Shown: positions 23,094 through 30,286 of the stretch, piece after piece
How the letters are laid out: each line of letters opens with the position of its first letter
How positions within the stretch are numbered: position 1 is the stretch's first letter
NCBI RefSeq assembly: GCF_016612545.1
Contig: NZ_JAENRY010000021.1
Coordinates: 1 to 49,582, forward strand
DNA: 49,582 bases
Source of the DNA: Streptomyces sp. MBT65
GTDB lineage: Bacteria; Actinomycetota; Actinomycetes; Streptomycetales; Streptomycetaceae
Direction: 5' to 3'
Made by a program: the position numbers and the translations under genes
Notes under the pieces: generated by a model
The model's database searches: none
What the model saw: the letters and a program-made list of their open reading frames with translations, nothing else
What the model was told of the DNA's origin: nothing

Positions 23094-24041
23094 ATGGAAG
23101 GCGACGCGCTCTACTCGATCGGGGAGCTTGCTCGGTGGAGTGGGCTCTCGGTCAAGACCGTTCGGTTCTACTCCGATCGTGGGATCGTGGCGCCGGCAGA
23201 CCGCAGCCCGGCCGGTTACCGCCTCTACGGCATCGACGCCGTCGCACGCCTGGACCTCGTAAGGACCTTGCGCGAACTCGGACTTGACCTCGCGACGATC
23301 CGCAAGGTCGTGGACCGTGAGCTCTCGTTGCCCGACGTCGCCGCGGCGCACGCAGACGCGCTGGCCGTGCAGATCCGGGTTCTGCGGCTGCGTCGTGCGG
23401 TGTTGACGGCGGTGGCCGAGCGTGGGGCCACACCTGAGGAGATGGAATTCATGCATCGGCTTGCCCGGCTTTCCGAGGACGAACGTCGGTGTCTGATCGG
23501 CGAGTTCCTCGATGCCGTCTTCGGCGGTCTTGGCACCGTCCCTGCATTCGCCGGGGTCATGCGCTCTATGACCCCCGAGCTGCCCGACGACCCGGAGGCT
23601 GAACAGGTCCAGGCATGGGTGGAGTTGGCCGAGTTGTCTCTGGACCCCGAATTCCGCGCCTCCGTGCGGCAGTTGGCTGAGGAGCAGGCCGCCGAGCAGG
23701 TGGCCTTGCAGGTCCGAGGTGACAGGAGTGGGCCGCGCCGCGATATTGCCGGAGTCGTCCGTGAGCAGGTTGGGCCGGCCCTCGACGCCGGCGTCGATCC
23801 CTCCTCACCGCGAGCTGATCCGTTCGTCTCGGCTTTCACGGTGCACTATGCGCACCTCCTCGGCCGACCCGACGACGTCGACCTTCGACGTCGGCTGGTG
23901 GCTCGGCTGGAGAGCGTGAACGACCCCCGCCGGGAGCGGTATCTGCAGTTGCTCGCCGTGGTCAATGGGTGGCCCGCCCCGGAGAGTCTTGCCCCGGCGC
24001 TCGACTGGTCCGTCCGGGCTCTGCGTGTCCGAACTGTGTGA
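23094..24041 (+). CDS. MerR family transcriptional regulator with long C-terminal domain
   Basis: This 315-residue protein has a MerR helix-turn-helix at residues 6-27 (YSIGELARWSGLSVKTVRFY), the wing (GYRLYGIDAVARL) and the linker helix. The following ~230 residues form a helical domain with many acidic and Arg residues (LPDDPEAEQVQAWVELAELS, LDPEFRASVRQL) and no metal-binding Cys, so a small-molecule sensor is more likely than a metal. The adjacent promoter dyad suggests autoregulation. Codon usage is slightly less GC-skewed than in the pectin genes. Confidence 0.88.
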   Translation: MEGDALYSIGELARWSGLSVKTVRFYSDRGIVAPADRSPAGYRLYGIDAVARLDLVRTLRELGLDLATIRKVVDRELSLPDVAAAHADALAVQIRVLRLRRAVLTAVAERGATPEEMEFMHRLARLSEDERRCLIGEFLDAVFGGLGTVPAFAGVMRSMTPELPDDPEAEQVQAWVELAELSLDPEFRASVRQLAEEQAAEQVALQVRGDRSGPRRDIAGVVREQVGPALDAGVDPSSPRADPFVSAFTVHYAHLLGRPDDVDLRRRLVARLESVNDPRRERYLQLLAVVNGWPAPESLAPALDWSVRALRVRTV

Positions 24042-24099
24042 TGACGAGGCAGCGGTACGGCCGGCCTCGGGTGAAATCACCGCCGTACATAATCAGTTC

Positions 24100-24684
24100 G
24101 TGAATGCCGCCGTCGTACTTCAGGTTGCCGCTACGTCGGCTGCGCCCGCTCTCCTCCTTCGGCCTTGGCGTCTGGAGGACGTTGCCGAACTCGTCGAGGT
24201 GCGCCGGGATCCTGTGCTGCGGCAGTGGACAACGGCCGTCGTGGACAACGAAGTTGACGGGGCGCGCTGGGTGCAGGACCAGCAGCGGGGCTGGGCGGCG
24301 GGAGAGTGGTTCGGCTTTGCCGTGCTGGAAGCGCAACCCGGGGTTGACCGTGGGCGGTTGGTGGGGAACGTGATCCTCAAGGAGGTCGTCCCGGGTAAGT
24401 CGGCGGCCGAGGTGGGCTATTGGACCGCCGCGCACGCCCGCGGGCGAGGAGTGGCCCCGCGTGCCCTTGAGGCACTCACCGGCTGGGCCTTCGACACCTT
24501 CGCCTCCGACGGGCTGGAGCGGCTCGAACTCCTGCACCAGGTCGACAACTTGGCTTCCTGCCGGGTCGCGGAGAAGAGCCGGTACGCCTTCGACAGTGTC
24601 CTGCCCGCGGCGCCTCCGGCCTTTCCCCGCGATGGTCACCTCCACGTACGGCGTGCTACGCCCGGGCGTACGGCCGGGTCATGA
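24100..24684 (+). CDS. GNAT family N-acetyltransferase (RimJ/RimL-like)
   Basis: This 194-residue protein starts at a GTG (24100); CATAAT at 24088-24093 suggests a leaderless message. The acetyl-CoA motif is in YWTAAHARGRGVAPRALEAL (Arg-Gly-x-Gly-x-Ala loop), followed by ELLHQVDNLASCRVAEKSRY. It resembles ribosomal-protein or antibiotic acetyltransferases, but the substrate is unknown. The final 29 bases overlap the 3' end of the convergent VOC gene, unusual in this window. Confidence 0.85.
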   Translation: MNAAVVLQVAATSAAPALLLRPWRLEDVAELVEVRRDPVLRQWTTAVVDNEVDGARWVQDQQRGWAAGEWFGFAVLEAQPGVDRGRLVGNVILKEVVPGKSAAEVGYWTAAHARGRGVAPRALEALTGWAFDTFASDGLERLELLHQVDNLASCRVAEKSRYAFDSVLPAAPPAFPRDGHLHVRRATPGRTAGS

Positions 24685-25063
24685 TCTCCATGTTGTGGCC
24701 GTTCGGGTCCTCGAAGTAGGCGCCGCGACCGCCGAAGAGGCGGTTGATCCGGCCGGGTTCGGTGTGGCGGGGGTCGGCGTAGTAGGTGACGCCCACCACC
24801 TCCAGACGGGCGATCATGGCGTCGAACTGCTCGTCCGGCACGAGGAACGCGTAGTGCTGCGACTGGATCGGCTCGTCACGCTTCTCGTAGTAGTCGAGGG
24901 TCACGCCATTGCCCAGGTCGACCGGCAGGAAGGGTCCGAAGGGGGCGCTGACCTTCAGGCCCAGGATCGCGGCGAGGAACTCGGCCGACAGCTGCCGGTC
25001 CTTGGCGTAGACGGCGGTGTGGTTCAACTGGACGGTCGTCGGCAGGTCGAGGTCGTGCGTCAT
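24656..25063 (-). CDS. VOC (glyoxalase/bleomycin-resistance fold) family protein
   Basis: This 135-residue protein contains VQLNHTAVYAKDRQLSAEF, LDYYEKRDEP, SQHYAFLVPD and GAYFEDPNGHNMEIM: the paired beta-alpha-beta-beta-beta units of VOC proteins with His18-, His-, Glu-type metal ligands. It could be a glyoxalase, dioxygenase or antibiotic-binding protein; the sequence does not decide. The ATG at 25063 is preferred over an upstream ATG that adds a Pro/Arg-rich tail. Confidence 0.87.
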   Translation of the reverse strand: MTHDLDLPTTVQLNHTAVYAKDRQLSAEFLAAILGLKVSAPFGPFLPVDLGNGVTLDYYEKRDEPIQSQHYAFLVPDEQFDAMIARLEVVGVTYYADPRHTEPGRINRLFGGRGAYFEDPNGHNMEIMTRPYARA

Positions 25064-25253
25064 GTGTGGGTGGGGCTCCTTGTCTTGAGTCCGGTGAGAG
25101 CGCCGTGCGCGGGCGCCGGGAGGGAAGACAAGGAGAGAAGGCGGGGCTCTGGCCCGCCCCGCGCTCACGCCGCGGCCGGGTGCCCCACTCGTGTATGGCC
25201 CATGGCCGACCCGGCAGTCACATCGTCGAGCCTAGGGCCCCGGCGAGCGTCGG

Positions 25254-25289
25254 CTCAAGCCAGTAGATCAACTCAAGCCAGTAGATCAA
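25254..25289. repeat. 18 bp exact tandem duplication at the PL4 stop codon
   Basis: CTCAAGCCAGTAGATCAA occurs twice without a gap (25254-25271 and 25272-25289). Read on the minus strand each copy encodes VDLLA-stop, so the PL4 gene has two copies of its own ending in tandem. Confidence 0.9.
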
Positions 25290-26955
25290 CGCAGTCGAAC
25301 GACGTGCCCGGGCTCAGGAACCCCGCCCCCGTCGAACCACTGACCACGCTGATCTTCAGCACATTGTCCTTCGTGACGTCCGAACTCCACGCGCCGGCCG
25401 GGACGTTGAAGACGAACGTGTGGTTGTTCCCTCGGTACGAGCCCGTGGTCAGATCACGCGTCGAGGGTTGTGCGGGCGGCGCGGGGATCGTCGACACCCA
25501 GTCGTTCACGGTGACTTGGGGACGCGCGTTGATGTACGACGTCGTCACCCCGACCCGCAGCGTGTGCGCAACGGCCGCCTGTGCCGCCGTCAGTTTGAAG
25601 TAGATCAGGACGCCGTCGTTGACGTCCTTCCACACGTACGCCGGGAAGGACGCCGCCTCGCTCCCGCTCCCGATCGTCACGTTCCCCGTCCACTTCGCCG
25701 CCCGCGCGTCGGACGGATGCGCGTACGTCATCAGCCCGGCGTTCTTGAACTCCCCTGGTGTGCCGTCCCAGTTGCCCAGGCGCCACACCGCCGCCGCAGC
25801 GGACGGGTCACCCGTGATGCTCAGGGTGTGCAAGGACGTCGTACCGCCCGCCGTCACCGTCACCGACCCGGTGTGCACGGCGAGTTCGCCCTTGAAGACG
25901 GTCAGTGTGTACGTCCCCGGCAGCATCCCCTTGCAGGAGAACGCACCGGTGCCGGCCGCGGCCTTCGCCCAGTACTGCGCGTCCGGGTTCGAAAAGCCCA
26001 CGGTGTAGGGGTACTTGGCGTCCATGCCCTTCAGACCGACGCCCGCCACTCTCCCGCGCCCCGCCTTGCCGACCCAGCCCGTGATGCCCAGCGAGTCCAC
26101 CCACGAGGTGTCGAGGTTCGCCGCGAAGAGCGCGGACGAGGGCGTGCCGCCGTCCGTGAACGCCACCACGAACGGGCCCTGGAGGCCGAAGCGTTCGGGC
26201 TCCGTCTGGGCCTCGTTGTAGTGCAGGATCTCGTACAGGCCCGCGCCGCCCTCGTTCGAGTGGCGCAGCAGGGAGCGGTAGAAGGGGCCGCCGGAGGCCT
26301 TCTCGTGGTTGGAGCGGACCAGGTACAGGCCGACCGAACCGGTGGTGAAGCCGACGTGGTCGTAGTCGATCGTCCGCTTGCCCGAGTAGTGCTTGGAGCG
26401 GGTCGTGCCGTCGGGGTGCTTCCAGACGTCACCCGCTTCGATGATCGTGTCGGTGGTCGAATTCCAGGCGTCGGAGCCGGAGTTGGGGAACACTCCCGGC
26501 TTCACTCGCACGATGTAGCGCGTCGCGGTGAAGGACGCGTCCGCCTTGTTCGTCCACAGGTAGACGTTGTTCTCGCCGCTGCGGGCCGCGTACCACTGGG
26601 TGATCGGGCCGTGGACCACCTTCACCAGGATCGTCGAACCCGACTGCTTGACGGTGACCGTGGAGGCGCCCAGCCCGGACTCGACGTGCGAGTGCTTGCC
26701 GCCGTAGCCCTCGTACTCCTTGCCCTTGTAGGCCAGGGACGTGATGTCACCGGTCGACTTCGAGACCTTGAAGACCAGTGAAGCGCCCGTGGTGATCACG
26801 TAGTTGGAGCCGTCGTCCGTGTGTCCGAAGGCGGCGGCGGACGCGGACGGGAGGAAACCGGTGCCGCCCGCGACGGCCGCGCCGGTGGCGGCGACACCGA
26901 TCGCGGAGGCCCCGAGCACCCGCCTGCGGGTGAGGTGCTTCTTGTGCGTGCTCAA
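25273..26955 (-). CDS. Secreted rhamnogalacturonan lyase, polysaccharide lyase family 4
   Basis: This 560-residue protein fits the three-domain PL4 plan: an N-terminal beta-sandwich catalytic domain (to about 330, with WKHPDGTTRSKHYSGKR and GPFYRSLLRHSNEGG), a fibronectin III-like domain (LPGTYTLTVFKGELAVHTGS), and a C-terminal jelly-roll module ending in SPGTSFDCVDLLA. The signal is twin-arginine type (LTRRRVLGASAIGVAATG). The start is a TTG at 26955 with GGAG 8 bases upstream; the extended frame upstream is Arg/Pro-rich and not coding-like. It should cut the rhamnogalacturonan I backbone by elimination. Confidence 0.9.
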   Translation of the reverse strand: MSTHKKHLTRRRVLGASAIGVAATGAAVAGGTGFLPSASAAAFGHTDDGSNYVITTGASLVFKVSKSTGDITSLAYKGKEYEGYGGKHSHVESGLGASTVTVKQSGSTILVKVVHGPITQWYAARSGENNVYLWTNKADASFTATRYIVRVKPGVFPNSGSDAWNSTTDTIIEAGDVWKHPDGTTRSKHYSGKRTIDYDHVGFTTGSVGLYLVRSNHEKASGGPFYRSLLRHSNEGGAGLYEILHYNEAQTEPERFGLQGPFVVAFTDGGTPSSALFAANLDTSWVDSLGITGWVGKAGRGRVAGVGLKGMDAKYPYTVGFSNPDAQYWAKAAAGTGAFSCKGMLPGTYTLTVFKGELAVHTGSVTVTAGGTTSLHTLSITGDPSAAAAVWRLGNWDGTPGEFKNAGLMTYAHPSDARAAKWTGNVTIGSGSEAASFPAYVWKDVNDGVLIYFKLTAAQAAVAHTLRVGVTTSYINARPQVTVNDWVSTIPAPPAQPSTRDLTTGSYRGNNHTFVFNVPAGAWSSDVTKDNVLKISVVSGSTGAGFLSPGTSFDCVDLLA

Positions 26956-27036
26956 GCGACTTGCTCCGTATGACTCCGTGCGAGAGGAACCTTGCGCTTC
27001 CTTGTCGCCACCGCCGGAGAAAGGGTTGCCGACCGA

Positions 27037-27052
27037 CCGGAGTTTCTTCCGG
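27037..27052 (-). terminator. Short hairpin after the sigma-associated membrane gene
   Basis: CCGGA-GTTTCT-TCCGG is a 5 bp perfect dyad just downstream of the stop at 27075 and before the PL4 gene. It may be a weak terminator or part of the PL4 control region. Confidence 0.4.
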
Positions 27053-27074
27053 GACCGTCGGCTAGGACTGTCCG

Positions 27075-27935
27075 CTACGACTTCTGCGCCGCGAAGTCGC
27101 CCTTCACGGACAGCTGTTGGCCGGCCGCCGTGCCCGCCGCCGAGTAGCCGTCGTCCTTGGCGTCCCGGTCGCCGCGCGCATGGTTGTACTGCCCGGCGAA
27201 GACCCACTCGCCGACCGCGACCTTACGGCCCTCCTTGAGCACCCAGGTGTAGACCAGGAACCCGTCCTGCTCCGTCACCGTCTGCGTGAAGTCCTGCTCG
27301 GGCAGCGAGCGCCAGGCGCCCGCGGAGCTGACCCCGTCGGTCAGCTTGACCTTCAACTGGACGGTGAGCGCGGAGAGTTGCTTGGTCGTCTTCAGGGTGA
27401 CATCGCTCTGCGCCCAGAAGTCGTTGCTGCCCGGGTCGATCGAACCGTCCGACCACAGCGGGCCGTCCTGGACACCGGACGCGGCCGGCAGCACAGGCGT
27501 GGAGGCGGACGCGGTCGGGGACTTCGCGGTCGGCGAGGTGCTCGCCTTCGGAGAGCTCTGCGAGGCGTTGTCGGAACCCGAACTCGCCGTCGGGGCAACC
27601 GGTTTGACCGGCGTACGGCTTGTCGCGTCCGGCGACGGCGTGGGCGTCGGGGTCGGCGAGACGGACACCGTCTGCTGGGCGGGGGAGTTGTTCTTCACGG
27701 CGGACGCCACCGCGTAGCCGCCGATCGCGAGGACGCTCGCCACCGCCGCCGTCGCGCTGACCACCCGCACCCAGCCGAACACGGGCGGCCGGGTGGCCCG
27801 GTGGTCGGGACGCGACTGCGTGGCCATACCGCGTTCCAGCCGCGCCAGGATGCGCGCCCGGTCGGGTTCGTGCGCCTCGGCCGCCTCGTGCAGCCGGGCG
27901 CTCAACTCGTCGTCGCGCACGTCCTGGTGCCTCAT
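27075..27935 (-). CDS. Single-pass membrane protein, putative partner of the SigE-family sigma factor
   Basis: This 286-residue protein has a short cytoplasmic segment (about 52 residues), one membrane helix at roughly residues 55-78 (VRVVSATAAVASVLAIGGYAV), a Ser/Thr/Pro-rich linker (residues 85-150) and an extracytoplasmic globular domain with WSDGSIDPGSNDFWAQSDV. Its start overlaps the sigma gene's stop (ATGA). The layout fits an anti-sigma or sigma-linked sensor, but a zinc anti-sigma HxxxCxxC motif is not seen. So I call it a putative partner only. Confidence 0.7.
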   Translation of the reverse strand: MRHQDVRDDELSARLHEAAEAHEPDRARILARLERGMATQSRPDHRATRPPVFGWVRVVSATAAVASVLAIGGYAVASAVKNNSPAQQTVSVSPTPTPTPSPDATSRTPVKPVAPTASSGSDNASQSSPKASTSPTAKSPTASASTPVLPAASGVQDGPLWSDGSIDPGSNDFWAQSDVTLKTTKQLSALTVQLKVKLTDGVSSAGAWRSLPEQDFTQTVTEQDGFLVYTWVLKEGRKVAVGEWVFAGQYNHARGDRDAKDDGYSAAGTAAGQQLSVKGDFAAQKS

Positions 27936-28534
27936 CGGTTCCTCCCTCCGGTCTCGCCGCCGCGCGCCATCACCGCGTGCATCCGCAGCGGGGGGCTCTG
28001 CGGGCCGAGCAGACGTTGCAACTCGGCCATGCCCTTCGACGTCTGGCTCTTAACCGTACCGACGGACACACCGAGCGCGAGCGCGGTGTCCTTCTCCGAC
28101 AGATCGAACGCGTGCCGCAGCACCACACAGGCCCGCTTGCGGAACGGCAGTCTGCGCAGGGCCTCTTGGACGTCGACCACCCCGGCCACGTCCGGGTTCT
28201 CGGTCTTCTCCTCGCGCTGCGACCAGAACAGGGCGACCCGCCGCCGCTCGCGCACCGCGCTGCGGATCCGGGTGCGGGCCAGATTGGCGACGACCCCACG
28301 GGCGTAGGCCGCCGGATGGTCCGCGGCGCGCACCCGGTCCCAGCGGTGCCAGAGCGCGAGCAGCGCGTCGGCCGCGAGATCGTCGGCGGCGTCCGCCTCG
28401 CCCGTCAACAGGTGGGCGAGCCTGGACAGTTCGGCGTAGTGGCGTTCGAAGAAGGCGTGGAACTCCTCGGAGGCGGCGGCGTCGACGACTGTGCCCACGG
28501 CGTACCTCTCCTCGCTACGGTGTGTGGGTGTCAT
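27932..28534 (-). CDS. SigE-family ECF-like RNA polymerase sigma factor
   Basis: This 200-residue protein has region 2 (EEFHAFFERHYAELSRLAHLL and DDLAADALLALWHRWDRV) and region 4 (ALRRLPFRKRACVVLRHAFDL, EKDTALALGVSVGTVKSQTS), matching the Streptomyces SigE-family/sigma-70 ECF subgroup. There is no C-terminal extension beyond about 25 residues. It is coupled by ATGA overlap to the membrane protein. A perfect dyad overlaps its start codon, so autoregulation is possible. Confidence 0.9.
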   Translation of the reverse strand: MTPTHRSEERYAVGTVVDAAASEEFHAFFERHYAELSRLAHLLTGEADAADDLAADALLALWHRWDRVRAADHPAAYARGVVANLARTRIRSAVRERRRVALFWSQREEKTENPDVAGVVDVQEALRRLPFRKRACVVLRHAFDLSEKDTALALGVSVGTVKSQTSKGMAELQRLLGPQSPPLRMHAVMARGGETGGRNR

Positions 28535-28545
28535 GTAGATGACAC
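28528..28545. promoter_or_regulatory. Dyad overlapping the sigma factor start codon
   Basis: GTGTCAT-GTAG-ATGACAC is a perfect 7 bp dyad. The minus-strand ATG at 28532-28534 lies inside one arm, so a bound regulator or an mRNA stem would affect initiation. Confidence 0.45.
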
Positions 28546-28683
28546 GTGATCATTCAGGGGCGAACCCGATGAGATCCGGAGCGTAGCAGTGATCAATCGG
28601 CCACTCTGGTACGGACCTTCGAACGCTGTCTGACCCGTCGACCGAGGACCGGCAGGTCGGCTCCGATTCCGTAACACGGGGAA

Positions 28684-28698
28684 AACCTGAAACAGGTT
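28684..28698. promoter_or_regulatory. Candidate operator before the NCS2 permease
   Basis: AACCTG-AAA-CAGGTT is a perfect 6 bp dyad with a 3-base spacer, 64 bases upstream of the permease start, in the divergent region shared with the sigma gene. Confidence 0.45.
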
Positions 28699-28761
28699 CA
28701 ACGCGGGAACAATCCAGCCAGCATCCGCGCACCGATCATTGAGGCAACGAGGAGTACCCGC

Positions 28762-30213
28762 ATGTCCGAGTCCCAGACGGTGGCCGAACGGCCAAGTGCC
28801 GAACCACCGGCGGCGAACGGTGTCGACCGGTTCTTCAAGATCTCCGAACGGGGATCCACCTTCGGCCGTGAGATACGCGGCGGCTTCGCCACGTTCTTCA
28901 CGATGGCCTACATCCTCGTGCTGAACCCGATCATCCTCGGCAGCGCCAAGGACAAGTTCGGGCACTCGCTCGACACCGGCCAACTGGTCACCGCCACCGC
29001 CCTGGTGGCCTGTGTGATGACGGTCATCATGGGCGTCGGCGGCAATCTTCCGCTCGCGATCGCGGCCGGTCTCGGCCTCAACGCCGTCGTCGCCTTCCAG
29101 TTGGCGCCGCTGATGAGCTGGCCCGACGCGATGGGCCTCGTCGTCATCGAGGGCGTCCTGATCTGCGTGCTGGTCCTCACCGGACTGCGCGAGGCGATCA
29201 TGAACGCGATCCCGCAACAGCTCAAGCAGGCCATCGGCGTCGGCATCGGACTGTTCATCGCGTTCATCGGCTTCGTCGACGCGGGCTTCGTCAGTCGGAT
29301 CCCGGACGCCGCGCAGACCACGGTCCCCGTGCAGCTCGGTGCCGTCGGTCATCTCGCCGGCTGGCCGGTCCTCGTGTTCTGTCTCGGCGTACTGCTGACC
29401 ATCGCGCTGGTCGCCCGCAGGGTGAAAGGCGCGATCCTGATCAGCATCGTCACGATGACCGTTCTCGCGATCATCATCAACTCCGCCGCCGACATCAAGA
29501 GTTGGGGCCTGATGACCCCCAAGGTGCCGGACAAGATCCTGGACGCGCCCGACTTCGGACTCATCGGCCACTTCAGCTTGTTCGGCGCGTTCGGCGAGAC
29601 CAGCGCGATCACCGTGATCCTGCTGATCTTCACGCTGATCCTGTCGGACTTCTTCGACGCCATGGGCACGATCGTGGGTATCAGCGCGGAGGCCGGTCTC
29701 CTGGACGACGACGGACAGGTGCCGAACATCGGCCGCGTCCTGTTCATCGACGGTGCGGCCGCCGTTGCCGGTGGTATTGGTTCGGCGTCCTCCAACACCG
29801 CCTATATCGAGTCGGCTTCGGGTGTCGGCGAGGGGTCGCGCACCGGGTTCTCGAACCTCGTCACCGGTGGGCTGTTCGGGCTCGCGCTGTTCCTTACGCC
29901 GCTGCTGACGATCGTGCCGTTGCAGGCCGCCGCGCCCGCGCTGATCGCCGTCGGGTTCCTGATGATGACCCATGTCAAGCACATCGACTGGGACAACTAC
30001 GAGATCGCGATTCCGGCGTTCCTCACGATCGCCGCGATGCCGTTCACGTACTCGATCACCGACGGGATCGGCGCGGGGTTCATCTCGTTCGTCGTGATCA
30101 AGGCGGTGCTCGGCAAGGCGAAGGAGGTCAACTGGCTGCTCTGGGGGGTGTCCGCGCTGTTCCTCGTGTACTTCGCCATCGACCCGGTGGAGCAGATCCT
30201 GGGCGTCAAGTGA
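28762..30213 (+). CDS. NCS2 family purine permease (AzgA type)
   Basis: This 483-residue integral membrane protein has about 12 hydrophobic segments. AzgA-type landmarks are FATFFTMAYILVLNP near residue 45, NLPLAIAAGLGLNAVVAFQL (substrate-binding helix) and SDFFDAMGTIVGISAEAG near residue 300, then GSASSNTAYIESASGVGEGSRTG-like sequence. It should import adenine, guanine or hypoxanthine with protons; which purine is not decided by sequence. A GGAG site (ACGAGGAGTACCCGC) supports the ATG at 28762. A perfect bidirectional terminator follows. Confidence 0.93.
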   Translation: MSESQTVAERPSAEPPAANGVDRFFKISERGSTFGREIRGGFATFFTMAYILVLNPIILGSAKDKFGHSLDTGQLVTATALVACVMTVIMGVGGNLPLAIAAGLGLNAVVAFQLAPLMSWPDAMGLVVIEGVLICVLVLTGLREAIMNAIPQQLKQAIGVGIGLFIAFIGFVDAGFVSRIPDAAQTTVPVQLGAVGHLAGWPVLVFCLGVLLTIALVARRVKGAILISIVTMTVLAIIINSAADIKSWGLMTPKVPDKILDAPDFGLIGHFSLFGAFGETSAITVILLIFTLILSDFFDAMGTIVGISAEAGLLDDDGQVPNIGRVLFIDGAAAVAGGIGSASSNTAYIESASGVGEGSRTGFSNLVTGGLFGLALFLTPLLTIVPLQAAAPALIAVGFLMMTHVKHIDWDNYEIAIPAFLTIAAMPFTYSITDGIGAGFISFVVIKAVLGKAKEVNWLLWGVSALFLVYFAIDPVEQILGVK

Positions 30214-30218
30214 ACGAC

Positions 30219-30242
30219 GGCCCCGGCCACCCGGCCGGGGCC
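30219..30242. terminator. Bidirectional terminator between NCS2 permease and pbpA
   Basis: GGCCCCGGCC-ACCC-GGCCGGGGCC is a perfect 10 bp stem with a 4-base loop between convergent genes. It lies 3' of both stop codons. Confidence 0.8.
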
Positions 30243-30248
30243 GCTCGC

Positions 30249-30286
30249 CAACTCTTCAGCGCCGCCTCAACTCTTCAGCGCCGCCT
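30249..30286. repeat. 19 bp exact tandem duplication at the PBP stop codon
   Basis: CAACTCTTCAGCGCCGCCT occurs at 30249-30267 and 30268-30286. The stop codon of the penicillin-binding protein gene (30267-30269) is formed at the junction of the copies. Confidence 0.9.
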
